Assembly (NCBI RefSeq): GCF_000002875.2
Contig: NC_009414.2
Location: 1,070,155 to 1,134,154 of the forward strand
Source of the DNA: Leishmania infantum JPCM5
Taxonomy: Eukaryota; Euglenozoa; Kinetoplastea; Trypanosomatida; Trypanosomatidae
Reading direction: 5' to 3'
Length of the DNA: 64,000 nucleotides
The notes beneath the pieces are model-generated. The model made no database searches, was not told the DNA's origin, and worked only from the letters and a program-made list of their open reading frames with translations. A program made the position numbers and the translations under genes. This document shows, piece after piece, positions 33,980 to 43,548 of the stretch (position 1 is the first letter of the stretch; each line of letters opens with the position of its first letter).

Positions 33980-36900
33980 TTATTTGAACTTCTTGGAGGC
34001 ATTAGAGGTGATGCTAGCGATGCTGCCGTTTGGTGGCTGGGGAGCGGTGCTGCCGTTCAGCGGTGACGTCAGGTCCTCGCGAGAGCTGTGCGGGGTGCTG
34101 CGCGAGAAACCCGCAGTGCGGTGCCCGTCGTATGCTGATTTGAGCGACGGGGACGAAACAGTCGAGAAGGACAAGAAGTTATCGCTCGAGTCCTCCGCGT
34201 GGGACGCCGCAGCAGCCGACTTCAGCCACGGGTGCTGGAGCAGCTCGTCCGCTGAGGCCCGCTTCATGACGTCGCGCTCGAAGCAGCGGAAGAGGAAATC
34301 GCGGCACGGGTCCGACGTCTCCGCTGGGATCTGCGGGATGTCGTTAGTCGAGCCCACATAAAACATGGCGGAGTAAACGTTGTCGAACTCCTCTCGCCAC
34401 GGTGGCTCGCCACCGTTGAGCATCTCTACGACGGTGCACCCAACAGACCAGATGTCCGCCTTGGTGCCGTACGCCTCGCTCCGAATGACCTCCGGCGCCA
34501 TCCAAAACGGGGACCCCACCAGCGTGCCACAGCCCACCTGGCTGGAGTTTGCTATGTTCGCCAGTGACTTGCTGCATCCAAAGTCCGCCAGTTTCGCCAC
34601 GCCATAGCCGTCGATGAGAATATTCTCGCCCTTGATGTCGCGGTGCACAACACCCTTGTCGTGTAGGTACTGAAGCCCCTTCAAGATCTGGAATGTGTAG
34701 AGTTGCATGACAGGCTCCGTGAGGTGCGTGAATTTCTTCACAATGGAGGTCAAGCTGCCCCCGACGGCGAACTCCATGAACACCAGCATTGTGTCTTGGA
34801 TCGTGTGTGCGCCAAAGTAGCGGATAATGTTCGGGTGGGACAACTCACGCAGCATGTTCACCTCCGCCTCCACGCTTGCCAGAGCCTCGGGGCTCTCGCT
34901 AACGACGTTCACGTACTTGACGGCCACCATCTTGCCGTTTGTGAGAATGCCGAGGTGCACGGTGCCGTAGCTGCCTTTGCCCAGCGCTGGACCGCAGCTG
35001 AAGGTCTCCATCTCCTCCACACTGAGAAGGGTACCTTGCTGCATGTTCGGTGACATAGCCGGATGCACGTTGGATGCGTCGTCGCCATCGTCGTTGCTGT
35101 ACGAGGCGACGCTGCTGTGCGACTGCAAGTGTGTATCGCCGTCGAAGCCGGTCCCGCTGAAGAAGAACGGCCGCAGAATCCGGTGTGTCTCGAAGCGGTA
35201 GCGCTCCTGCTTCTCCAGGTACTCGATCCGCATCCGGGCAATGGCGTTGAGGATGTTCTCCCGTTCCATTGCGTCGGTGCATGCGTACACCTCAAACTTC
35301 AGGTCGTGGATGCGGTTGCGAATCTGGGTCATGGAGCAGCGCAGGGCGTCGATAGAGACGTCACCTGTGGCCGTCGTCTGCTCCTGCGTAAAGAGCACGT
35401 TGCGCCAAAAGTTGACGAAGAGCGAGATGACGAAGGCCGCCGCGACGACGCGGAACAAGTCGGTGCCTTGCGTGCAGCTCGTGTACACCCCGGTGCGCAC
35501 CAGCACCACGTACAGGATGATGGCAAGGTACACGAGGAAGGGCTGCATCAACAAGAACATCATGAATCGGTTCACGTTCTTGTACGGCGTCGCCGGAAAG
35601 CATAACAAGAAGGCGAGCCGGATGAACTGAAAGAAGATGCAGTTGAAGACCACGCACATCGGGTTGTTGTAGAAGACCTTCCACATAACCGTTTCCCACA
35701 TCTGCGCCGCGAAGTGCACAAACATGTTCGACGCTCGCACCCGAAGATCCATGTGAGGGATAAACATCTGGTTCGTCAAAATGCTCGAGGGTGCCATGAC
35801 ACCCATCGACAAGAAGGAAATGATGGAGATGGCGACCCAGATGTCCTGCTGCATCAGTTCGTACGTGGGCACGTTGCGCAGCAGGGTCGGCCACGCAATC
35901 GCGTCCACCACAGACGACATGAGCGGCGCTAGAAAAATGAAGTTGAGAATGGTCAGCACCGTGTAGAGCTTCTGCACAACATCTAGCAAATATGGGTGCC
36001 TGCGGCGCAGATACGATATCAGCCAGCTGCCCCGCTTTTTCACGTAGAGGAATGTGAAGAGCCACACAATGTAGAGGATGCCGACCTTTCGGGGGCGACT
36101 GATCGGTGTCTGGTGGTGCGGCATGAGCAGCCCCATCCCGCGCAGAAGCATGCCAGCCACCGACGGCAACGGCGCTGGTAGCCCCGGGTGAAAGGCGGCC
36201 ATGGTGTTCAGGAGGTGGATGATGATGAATCTGCAGAAGGAGAAGTAGTTGACGGCGCTGTAGCTCAGCTCATCCCACGTTAGGGTGAGCTGCAGTGGAC
36301 ACGGCGTCCGAATATCGCTCCACCACTTTTTGTATGTGTACCCCCACATAGTCAGCAGGATGTGAAATGTGCCAAAGCAACAGGCAATGCCGAAGAGCGT
36401 CATCCAGATCATGTCGCGCCGCGTCGGCTGGTCAGCTGGCGGGTCGTACGCCTGGCGCATCCAGTACAGGTTGATGAACTGGCGGCGTGAGTCGTAATCG
36501 TGGACGACGTCATCGGGGCACGTCATGTCAGGCCGGAGGTTCGCCAGGGCCCGCTTGCGCAGCAGCGCGTCGAGACGGCCCATCGGCTTCATGGTTTCGC
36601 CGCCCTCCGGGTCGGCCGGTGCCGCCTCGCTGTCCTCGCCGCCGATGTCGTCATCGCTGGCGCTCAGGCAACGGAAGTGGAACCCTCGCGCGTTCGGCGC
36701 GAGGTAGAGGCGCCCCTCCACCAGAAGCTCGTTCGCGCACGACATCCCGGAGACACCGCGTAGCTCGATGATGCCCTCCTCCTTCACCTCCACCAGGCCC
36801 TTCAAAACTGTGTTTCGCGGGTCGTTCACAACAAGGGTGCCCTCGATGATGATGTGGCGCGCTGCCATCACTATGCCATAGGCCAGCACAAGAGTGGAGC

Positions 36901-39900
36901 CGACCCGCACGATGATTGTGTCCTTGATGGTGATGGGGACAGACTCCGTGACACGCGTGTGGCTGTGAACGAGGGTGAGCTCGTCAAGCAAGAAAGACGC
37001 CGGGCTGCGCACGTATACCTTTTCGCTGAGCGCCAAGCCGCTCCGCAGGGGCGGTACGCTGCGACGGTTGTGCCGGCAGAGGTGCGGCAGCGTCTCCGGA
37101 TCGGCAAAGATGCAAAACGTCTGGTGCAGCAGCTCCCAGTCCGCCGAGTCCTCCAGCTTCACCACCGCGCCGCTGATGGTGCCGCCTGCCGGCACCTGCA
37201 CACATCCACGCAGCACAAGCCGCCCGCTCACCGTTAGACGCTGCGACGTCGGCAGATACACTTCACACGCTTGCGTCTCCACGGCCGCCGGGCCGCTAAA
37301 GATGCTTTTGTTGAAGGGGTCCAACGAGGAGACGATGCCCTTCGCAGTGGACGAGCCGCCGCGCGCGCTGGCATCGACCGCCTCGTCCAGGCGGAAGGTG
37401 TCGATCACAAACATGGTCGCATTTCGCGACACAAAAGACGCCATGGCGAGCGGCAGCGAGTAGCCGGACAACTTGGTGAGGGTGCGACGGAAGTTGAGGG
37501 CTTCGCCGGACATGTTGCCGTACAGCGCTGCCACGCCGCCGATTTGCAGAATCATGTTGCCAGTGAAACGCACCGTGACAAAGTCGGCGAGGAGGCGGCC
37601 GAGAAATGTCACCTTGGCGAGCCCGCTAGAGGTCACGAAGTTGGCGTTCGTCACGTGCACTAGGGTATCCTCGCCAAAGTGCGTAGTGCCGTAGGCGATG
37701 ACGGAGATCGGGTCGGTCATACCTACGCCGAAAAGAGCGCGAATGGAGCCTGTCACCGTGAGCGAGTTGAGCACCACGTCATCCCCCAGCAGCCGCACCA
37801 CGCCATCGCCCGAGACGGTCGCCGAAACGAAGACACACCCCTTCATCAGAGTCAGAACAGATCGCTCCTCCACCACCACGGCGCCGCCAAGGTGCATCTT
37901 GTGGGTCGTGAGAAGCGTTCCACTCTTCAGCGTCACGGTCGAATCTGCAAAGCTGGAGGCATCGGTGAGGTTGATCTTTCCCAACAGCAGCACTGACCCA
38001 CCTTGGAAGATGAAGCGGCCAGTGAGCAGCGCGTAGGATCGCTCGTCGAGCGCCATGATGCGAATGACGCCCCCTGGGTAGTTCGTGATCGCGTTTCGCC
38101 GCCCAGCAGAGAGAACGCTGCTGATGCTGTCCACTCCCATGCTCGAGACGGCTAGTGTCAGGTTTCCGTAGTTGTGGATCGCCCCGTCTCGTTCCATGGA
38201 CAGCCGCTGCACGTCGATCGTCATCTCGCCGTAGTTGTAGAGCGGCACCGACAGCAGCCGCGTCTCGTAGCCTTGGGTGGTGATCTTCGCGTACCCGGTG
38301 CAATTGATGGTGCCTCTGCCAGAGATGCTGCCTCCAGACCAGAGGAAGTACGACACATTCAGGCTGCGCTGGCGCAGGTTGAGGTTTCCCTTGTCTTGGA
38401 CATTGAGCCGCGAGACGGAGGCGGACTGCAGCAGCTTGACGTCCTGGTCTATCAGCACATTCGGGCTGTCGTTATCGATTACGACATCCGCACCCCGCTC
38501 TACCAATAACGTCGACACCAGCACGTACATAGGGGAACCTTCGCGGTGGTAGCACACGTGATAAATACCGCGCTTGTGGAATGTGCCGAAGAAGCTCACT
38601 CGAGAGCTGCTGCTGAAGAAGAGGTCGACGAAGAAGACGTTCTGCGACGTGAAGTCGGCGCACAGCTCATCCGTAATGACCACCGTGTCGCGCTCCGTCA
38701 GGTTGGTGCCGTAGATGGTGCCGGAGAACTCTAGGTCCGCGTGAACCTGTGGCGGATCTGTCGAGACCCCTTCTGGGCCCGCCACCTCGTACGAGTCCAT
38801 CAACTTCACGCTCAGAAATGGCAGCGTGTCTGGATAGGGCACGTAGCAGAGGGTCTGCATACCGCCACGGTGTGGGGTAAAGCGGTAGACGCTGCCGCGG
38901 ACGTCCCAGCGGCTGCCACGCACAAAGGCGCTGCGCGTGTGCAGACACGTGTACCCCTCCATCACGCGAAGCCGTCGCTCCAGCTCGGCCTTGTCAGAAA
39001 CGGTGCTGGAGGTGCCGGCGAGAGGGATGGAGATGGGCCCACCGGTGACGAGCACTTGCTGCGACGGGTTCCATCGTGCCTCGTCCAGCTGCAAAAATGA
39101 TTTTTTGCTCACAAAAAAAGGGTCTCCGGCGAGGCAGTTATTCGGCAAGTCCTGCACCCCGAGCCTGCCCAGCTGCTCGAACAAGGAAAAGGGCAGACAG
39201 GGGACGATGAGGGCTGACGTCTGAGCCGGCAGCACCCACTTCCCACTCGCAAACCTCACCTTCACGGCATGCCCATTCGGGCTAACCTCGATCTCGCTAT
39301 GGGAAAGAATATCTTTCACAAAGCGCCGCCACGTCAGCCACGCCTTCGTGTGATTGAACGCATGTGCCGCCGCCTCGCCTTGCGCCGCCGGCTGCATGCG
39401 GCGCACGAAAGTCCCGGCGTCGTCGACAAGGCGAACGTTGCTCGTCAGGATGGACATCATGATGGAGCGAACGAGCGTAATGTTCGTCGGAAACGTTGGG
39501 ATGGACACCTGAATGGAGAAGGTGCTGCCGCCGCGCTGCAGCATCTCCTCCGTAAGGCCGTGGTACACGGAGCCGCGGTAGTGGACTGTTGTGGCCTCGG
39601 CAAACAAGATCGGGCCCATCGCCGCTTGGCCATCGGATCCTGAGAAGTTGTGCAATGGAGGCCCAAAGTCTGCCCACAGCATGTGCAGGAGTTGCAGCAG
39701 CAGAAATATGAACGCTGCCCGTCGCGGCGATGCGCGCCTGCCGAGGTAGCGACCGTGCGAAGCGGATGTAAGTTCATGCCCATCAAAGCATGGCGAAGCT
39801 GACGATGAAGTCAGTGATGCGGGATGCGATTGCGGCCGGTGCGGACCAGATACCTTTCCCGCGCACGGTGGCGGGGACGACTTGGAATTATAAGATGCAG

Positions 39901-40108
39901 CTAAACGGGTCGCCTTCGCCAGGGGCGCGGCATTCACATCGACACATTCGTGTACGACACGCGGGGCCTCTATGACCGCCGGCGTGGTGATGCTGCTCCG
40001 TGGCGAGCAGCCCATCTCAGACTCGGACTCAGTCACATAATTCTGCCATAGCAGCTGCCTTAGGCGATGGCGCAGCGTCAAAAGCACAATCGACTGCCAT
40101 TGACTCAT
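33980..40108 (-). CDS. giant receptor-like protein kinase: lumenal repeat domain, multi-span membrane region, STE11-type kinase
   Basis: 2042 residues if started at the ATG at 40108 (MSQWQSIVLL); a later ATG at 40015 (MGCSPRSSI) is possible, and the frame begins upstream only at a non-ATG codon. A hydrophobic stretch at 131-145 is a candidate signal anchor. Residues about 150-1220 form a large region rich in short beta-type repeats and N-x-S/T sequons, resembling right-handed beta-helix passages. About eight transmembrane helices follow (roughly 1229-1560), then a cytosolic linker and a Ser/Thr kinase domain (about 1705-1965). The kinase has the Gly loop (LGKGSYGTV), the Lys of VAVKYV, the catalytic HRDIKGEN, DFG and an APE motif (WMAPEV), so it should be active. 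It resembles STE11/MAPKKK kinases. The tail is Ser-rich. Confidence 0.85.
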   Translation of the reverse strand: MSQWQSIVLLTLRHRLRQLLWQNYVTESESEMGCSPRSSITTPAVIEAPRVVHECVDVNAAPLAKATRLAASYNSKSSPPPCAGKVSGPHRPQSHPASLTSSSASPCFDGHELTSASHGRYLGRRASPRRAAFIFLLLQLLHMLWADFGPPLHNFSGSDGQAAMGPILFAEATTVHYRGSVYHGLTEEMLQRGGSTFSIQVSIPTFPTNITLVRSIMMSILTSNVRLVDDAGTFVRRMQPAAQGEAAAHAFNHTKAWLTWRRFVKDILSHSEIEVSPNGHAVKVRFASGKWVLPAQTSALIVPCLPFSLFEQLGRLGVQDLPNNCLAGDPFFVSKKSFLQLDEARWNPSQQVLVTGGPISIPLAGTSSTVSDKAELERRLRVMEGYTCLHTRSAFVRGSRWDVRGSVYRFTPHRGGMQTLCYVPYPDTLPFLSVKLMDSYEVAGPEGVSTDPPQVHADLEFSGTIYGTNLTERDTVVITDELCADFTSQNVFFVDLFFSSSSRVSFFGTFHKRGIYHVCYHREGSPMYVLVSTLLVERGADVVIDNDSPNVLIDQDVKLLQSASVSRLNVQDKGNLNLRQRSLNVSYFLWSGGSISGRGTINCTGYAKITTQGYETRLLSVPLYNYGEMTIDVQRLSMERDGAIHNYGNLTLAVSSMGVDSISSVLSAGRRNAITNYPGGVIRIMALDERSYALLTGRFIFQGGSVLLLGKINLTDASSFADSTVTLKSGTLLTTHKMHLGGAVVVEERSVLTLMKGCVFVSATVSGDGVVRLLGDDVVLNSLTVTGSIRALFGVGMTDPISVIAYGTTHFGEDTLVHVTNANFVTSSGLAKVTFLGRLLADFVTVRFTGNMILQIGGVAALYGNMSGEALNFRRTLTKLSGYSLPLAMASFVSRNATMFVIDTFRLDEAVDASARGGSSTAKGIVSSLDPFNKSIFSGPAAVETQACEVYLPTSQRLTVSGRLVLRGCVQVPAGGTISGAVVKLEDSADWELLHQTFCIFADPETLPHLCRHNRRSVPPLRSGLALSEKVYVRSPASFLLDELTLVHSHTRVTESVPITIKDTIIVRVGSTLVLAYGIVMAARHIIIEGTLVVNDPRNTVLKGLVEVKEEGIIELRGVSGMSCANELLVEGRLYLAPNARGFHFRCLSASDDDIGGEDSEAAPADPEGGETMKPMGRLDALLRKRALANLRPDMTCPDDVVHDYDSRRQFINLYWMRQAYDPPADQPTRRDMIWMTLFGIACCFGTFHILLTMWGYTYKKWWSDIRTPCPLQLTLTWDELSYSAVNYFSFCRFIIIHLLNTMAAFHPGLPAPLPSVAGMLLRGMGLLMPHHQTPISRPRKVGILYIVWLFTFLYVKKRGSWLISYLRRRHPYLLDVVQKLYTVLTILNFIFLAPLMSSVVDAIAWPTLLRNVPTYELMQQDIWVAISIISFLSMGVMAPSSILTNQMFIPHMDLRVRASNMFVHFAAQMWETVMWKVFYNNPMCVVFNCIFFQFIRLAFLLCFPATPYKNVNRFMMFLLMQPFLVYLAIILYVVLVRTGVYTSCTQGTDLFRVVAAAFVISLFVNFWRNVLFTQEQTTATGDVSIDALRCSMTQIRNRIHDLKFEVYACTDAMERENILNAIARMRIEYLEKQERYRFETHRILRPFFFSGTGFDGDTHLQSHSSVASYSNDDGDDASNVHPAMSPNMQQGTLLSVEEMETFSCGPALGKGSYGTVHLGILTNGKMVAVKYVNVVSESPEALASVEAEVNMLRELSHPNIIRYFGAHTIQDTMLVFMEFAVGGSLTSIVKKFTHLTEPVMQLYTFQILKGLQYLHDKGVVHRDIKGENILIDGYGVAKLADFGCSKSLANIANSSQVGCGTLVGSPFWMAPEVIRSEAYGTKADIWSVGCTVVEMLNGGEPPWREEFDNVYSAMFYVGSTNDIPQIPAETSDPCRDFLFRCFERDVMKRASADELLQHPWLKSAAAASHAEDSSDNFLSFSTVSSPSLKSAYDGHRTAGFSRSTPHSSREDLTSPLNGSTAPQPPNGSIASITSNASKKFK

Positions 40109-42661
40109 TGGCGGGCGTGGGGGGGGGGGGGAACGGGGATGGCGAGGGAAGGGTGCCGCGCCGAATGCTTTTCGACACGCTGTGCCGCAGCGGTCGGTGC
40201 AAGCCAGAACACACGCGAACGCACTCCTCAACCATGCACAGCTCGTATATGCGAGTGGGGAGGACGAGGGGGGGGGGCGTTTGTGCGTCTTCGAACGAAA
40301 CACTTCCGTTTTCTTACCTCTACCCCCTATTCCCTCCCGCGCGCGATCACTCTTTGCAGATGACGATAAAGGCGATTCGTGACAATCCCAGCGAACCAAC
40401 GAGCTAACGAGCGAGCCAGCCAAATAAAAAAAATGAAAAATGTAAGCAAAATCGCCGATATAAAGTCGAATCGAAAATCATAAATGATAATAAAAAGAAA
40501 CAAAGGCCGTGGCCAAACCCGCGATCAATGCGCAAAGCCCGAATTGCGGACGATGGGTGATCGACCCTCCTTTCCTGTGGCAAAGAGCCCCTATGGCGTG
40601 TGTCCGTCCCTCGACAAGAGTTGGCTAGACCCCCTCGTCGGTCGCCTCAGCGGCCTTCCCCGAGACGAAGCGACCAGCTGAACTCAACGGAAGAAAAACA
40701 AGCAAGGAGAGAGAAAGACAGCAAACAAGAAGGATGGCAATGTCAGGCAGCGAGTGCTTCCTCTTTGAAGTCATGCACGCAGAAAGTGTGTGTGCGTGTG
40801 CGTGTGCGTGTGCGTGCGCACCTAAAGCGGTCTGCCGTGACGATGATTGCAATACCAAACGTGATTACCTTCTCCGCTTGGTGCGCACCCACACCAACAG
40901 CTTGCGTGCGTTGCCTCAAAACAGAGGAGGCAGTTGAGACCACCTCTCCAGCACCAGTGTACCGGCACAAGCGGCAGTAGCAGCAAAGAAGGAGTTGACG
41001 AGAGAAGGAGAGCGAGAGAGCGCGCGCGAGGAAAAGACACAGGCAGAGAGCGTTGGGTGGGGGGGGAGGGCAAGCAAAAAAAAATGAGCCCAGGACAGAA
41101 GAGGTGAGTGGGCTGAAATGGCTGCGTCTTGAAGTTTGCTAGAAGAGGTAGCTTTCACAACCACAGAGACGGTGCATGGAGTGAAGGGACACGCAATCCA
41201 CAACAGGAGGGGCCGAGAGGAGAGAAAGAAAGAGGTAAATAGTGCTGCAGGTGAAGCACGAGGCCGGGGGATTGGGTGCAGGGAAGAAGCTTCAAGCGCT
41301 AGAAAGGCAAAAACACAACCGAAGCAGGACACGTGAGACGGCGGAAGACTGACACAACAAACAAATGAAGGGAGAAGCAACAGAGCGTCGGCACAAGGTG
41401 CGAAAGAGGGGAGGGGTGGGGTATAAAAGACAAGAAGAAATCAAAAAGAAAGAGCACGTCCACTTCGTGCTCGCACGGTGATGCTCTCTTGCACCTCTGC
41501 TTTCTCTTCTTGCTGATGCGGCGGCTTTGCTAGAGGTTTGTTTTCGTCTTTTGTTTGTCCCACCCCACAACCATCAGCCCGTGCGTATGGACGTGTGTGG
41601 GCGTGTATGCCTGTGTGTGAACTGCACAGTCCACGCACACACACACACACGCACGCAGAGAGAGAGGGAGCGAGGGAGAAAAAAAACGAGGCCCAAGAAA
41701 GCGAGAGCGCACGGAGGCAGGAGCACACCGACACACCAGGAGAGGGAGGTAGGAGAGAGAGAGAGAAAAGGGGGCTAAAACCCAAAGGAAGAAGCAGAGG
41801 AACAAGGACGCCGACGAAGCACCGAAGAGATACAAGAGAAAAGGAGAGAGCAAGACAACTCACGCACGCACACAGCGCGCGCAAACGTCCAAAGACGTGC
41901 GTGTTTTTTTTTGATAATGATGTGAAGAAGGCACGAGAGGGAAAGATAAAGGAAGGAGGGGCCTGGCAAGATAAGAAGCTGTGCTGATGGTGACGTGGAG
42001 TGTCGTATGAAAATAATACAAACGAAAACGACAAGTGAGCAAAACAGCAGAGTGGAATGACAGTGCCACCTTGTAGTGCTTCTCTTTAGTATTAGGCTCA
42101 CTGAGGCAACACACTGCCGGCAGCGCAGACGATATGTCTTCCGTGTGTTCGTGTAGATATATATATGTATGTGCGCGTGTGTGTGTGAGTATGCGTGTCT
42201 TTAGGGCTTTCGTTGTTTGTGTAGGTGTGCTGCCTGTTTGTTGGTACTTTTTCCCTTTCTCTCTGTGTGTTTCGAGGCTTCGCTGCATTTGCGAGTGTGT
42301 GGGTACGTTGATGTGCACGCGAGTGGGTAAGGTGATACGGTGAAGGGTGGCCGCGAGAGTGGTAGAAAAGGAAAAAAAAATAACGTTACAGCAGATAAGA
42401 GAGACATGAACGAGAATCCAAGGAAAAGACAGAGAGACAGATGGAGAGGGTGGGGGAAGATAACTTGGTGCAGCCCAAATACATGGTGGCACAGAAGAGA
42501 CAGGATGACGTGCGTGCCAGCACTCAAGCAAACAGCGCCCGCGCCCATGCGTCTCACCCCTTCGCACGAAAAAAAAGCATAAATGCGGAAGAAGACACTG
42601 CCATGAAAAGGTGGAATGAGCGGCTGATTGCTTCACTGGCAGCGAGCCGTCACCCGACTTA
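40109..42661. other. large gap upstream of the kinase; no gene seen
   Basis: 2.5 kb. The part nearest the kinase (40109-40684) may be its 5'UTR; it holds long G-runs (near 40121-40133 and 40270-40277) and an AT-rich stretch (40425-40500). The remainder is purine-rich on the plus strand with GT/GC alternation (40788-40818), CA repeats (41636-41652) and GA repeats (41745-41765). Long open frames here (for example 41860-42864 minus) are Ser/Leu/Phe-rich shadows of that bias. Confidence 0.5.
40683..40735 (-). promoter_or_regulatory. predicted polypyrimidine tract and trans-splice acceptor for the kinase mRNA
   Basis: On the minus strand a long pyrimidine tract (about 40687-40735, CTTTCTCTC-type) ends in GTTGAG and then TTCAG, giving candidate AG acceptors at about 40684 and 40679. 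This is the clearest tract-plus-AG near the kinase and would give a 5'UTR of about 570 nt. A nearer acceptor cannot be excluded. Confidence 0.4.
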
Positions 42662-42838
42662 TTAGGTGCGAGGACAAGCTTCCAGGGTGGTGAAGCGATC
42701 CTTGCCAGCTCTTGCGCTCTCTTCCACCTTCTCATTACCGGTGTGCTGTCGCTGGAACCGCATCGCTTCTGACAAGTCCCACCTCGCCGTCTGATTGAAG
42801 AGCGTGTTGAGAGAACACAGCTGACCTGAAGACGCCAT
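42662..42838 (-). CDS. candidate small protein (58 aa)
   Basis: An ATG-to-TAA frame starting MASSGQLCSLNTLFN and ending ACPRT. Its composition is even (Asn, Gln, Glu, Lys, Trp, Phe, Arg all present), and its codons are ordinary for the window, unlike the homopolymeric shadows around it. It sits alone in a 3.1 kb gap that otherwise has no gene. Upstream on the minus strand there is a C-run and CA tract followed by an AG (about 42918), which could act as a splice signal. No family is recognised and no signal peptide or membrane span is seen. Conservation in other Leishmania would settle it. Confidence 0.45.
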   Translation of the reverse strand: MASSGQLCSLNTLFNQTARWDLSEAMRFQRQHTGNEKVEESARAGKDRFTTLEACPRT

Positions 42839-42928
42839 ATACAACGCAACGGATCGTTAAGCACATGAGCAGAGGCGAGTAAATCGCTGAGGCGCTTCGT
42901 TCGACTTTTGCTGTGGCTCTTATCGTTT

Positions 42929-42956
42929 TGTGTGTGTGTGTGGGGGGGGGGGGGGG
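42929..42956 (+). repeat. compound (TG)n-(G)15 microsatellite
   Basis: About seven TG units run directly into 15 consecutive G. On the transcribed strand this is a C15 run followed by CA repeats, just upstream of the candidate small ORF. Confidence 0.85.
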
Positions 42957-43085
42957 CAGAGCCGCTAACACAGCGAGGGAGACGCAGAGCACCAATCGAT
43001 GAAGACGACTGCGGAGATGAGGCAAAGGAGGGCGAGATGTGTTGCGCACCAGCACACCCCTATTAATCTATACAAGCATACTCAA

Positions 43086-43113
43086 ACACACACACACACA
43101 CACAGGGGGGGGG
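43086..43113 (+). repeat. compound (CA)n-(G)9 microsatellite
   Basis: About nine CA units directly followed by nine G, 130 bp from the (TG)n-(G)n repeat and of related structure. Confidence 0.85.
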
Positions 43114-43548
43114 ACGAGGTGAGGTGAGGGATGTTCAAGACCGAGCAAAGGGAGAACGACAACGAGAGGTGGGTGGAAGAAAGGCACAAAGGAGAATGCA
43201 CAAAGCGACAATAAAAAAAGTAAAAAAAAAAAACGCAAGACAGCCAAGCAGCGAAATCGCCAATCATGACGAGTACAGGGGGACACACCACACACATACA
43301 CACATACGCACACATATGCACCTTCGCGCAACACGCGAGGCACAGAAAGACAAAGGACGCCTCACAGAGCCCTCGCGCATACGCGCTCACGGACAGGGCG
43401 AAAAGCGAACGCGTCAGGTGAAAGAGGGGGTGGCGGAGGGAGATGAAGGCATTCACAGTGATGAACAAGGAGGCGTCGCAGATGGCACGTCGCTACCGAC
43501 AGCGGCAATGGGAATGAGTTATTAAGGAGGTCCTGTTTTCAGTTTTTC

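Larger units (their letters stand above)
42839..43548. other. gap between small ORF and kinesin; microsatellites only
   Basis: 710 bp with two compound repeats (42929-42956 and 43086-43113), A-runs (43212-43232) and CA repeats (43288-43315). This is the expected 3'UTR zone of the kinesin gene. Confidence 0.55.

Noticed and set aside
41860..42864. 334-codon minus-strand frame in the kinase-kinesin gap
   Set aside because: Composition is Ser/Leu/Phe/Cys/His-rich and follows simple repeats (THTRAHTYIYLHEHT); no domain. The better candidate there is the 58-codon frame in another phase.
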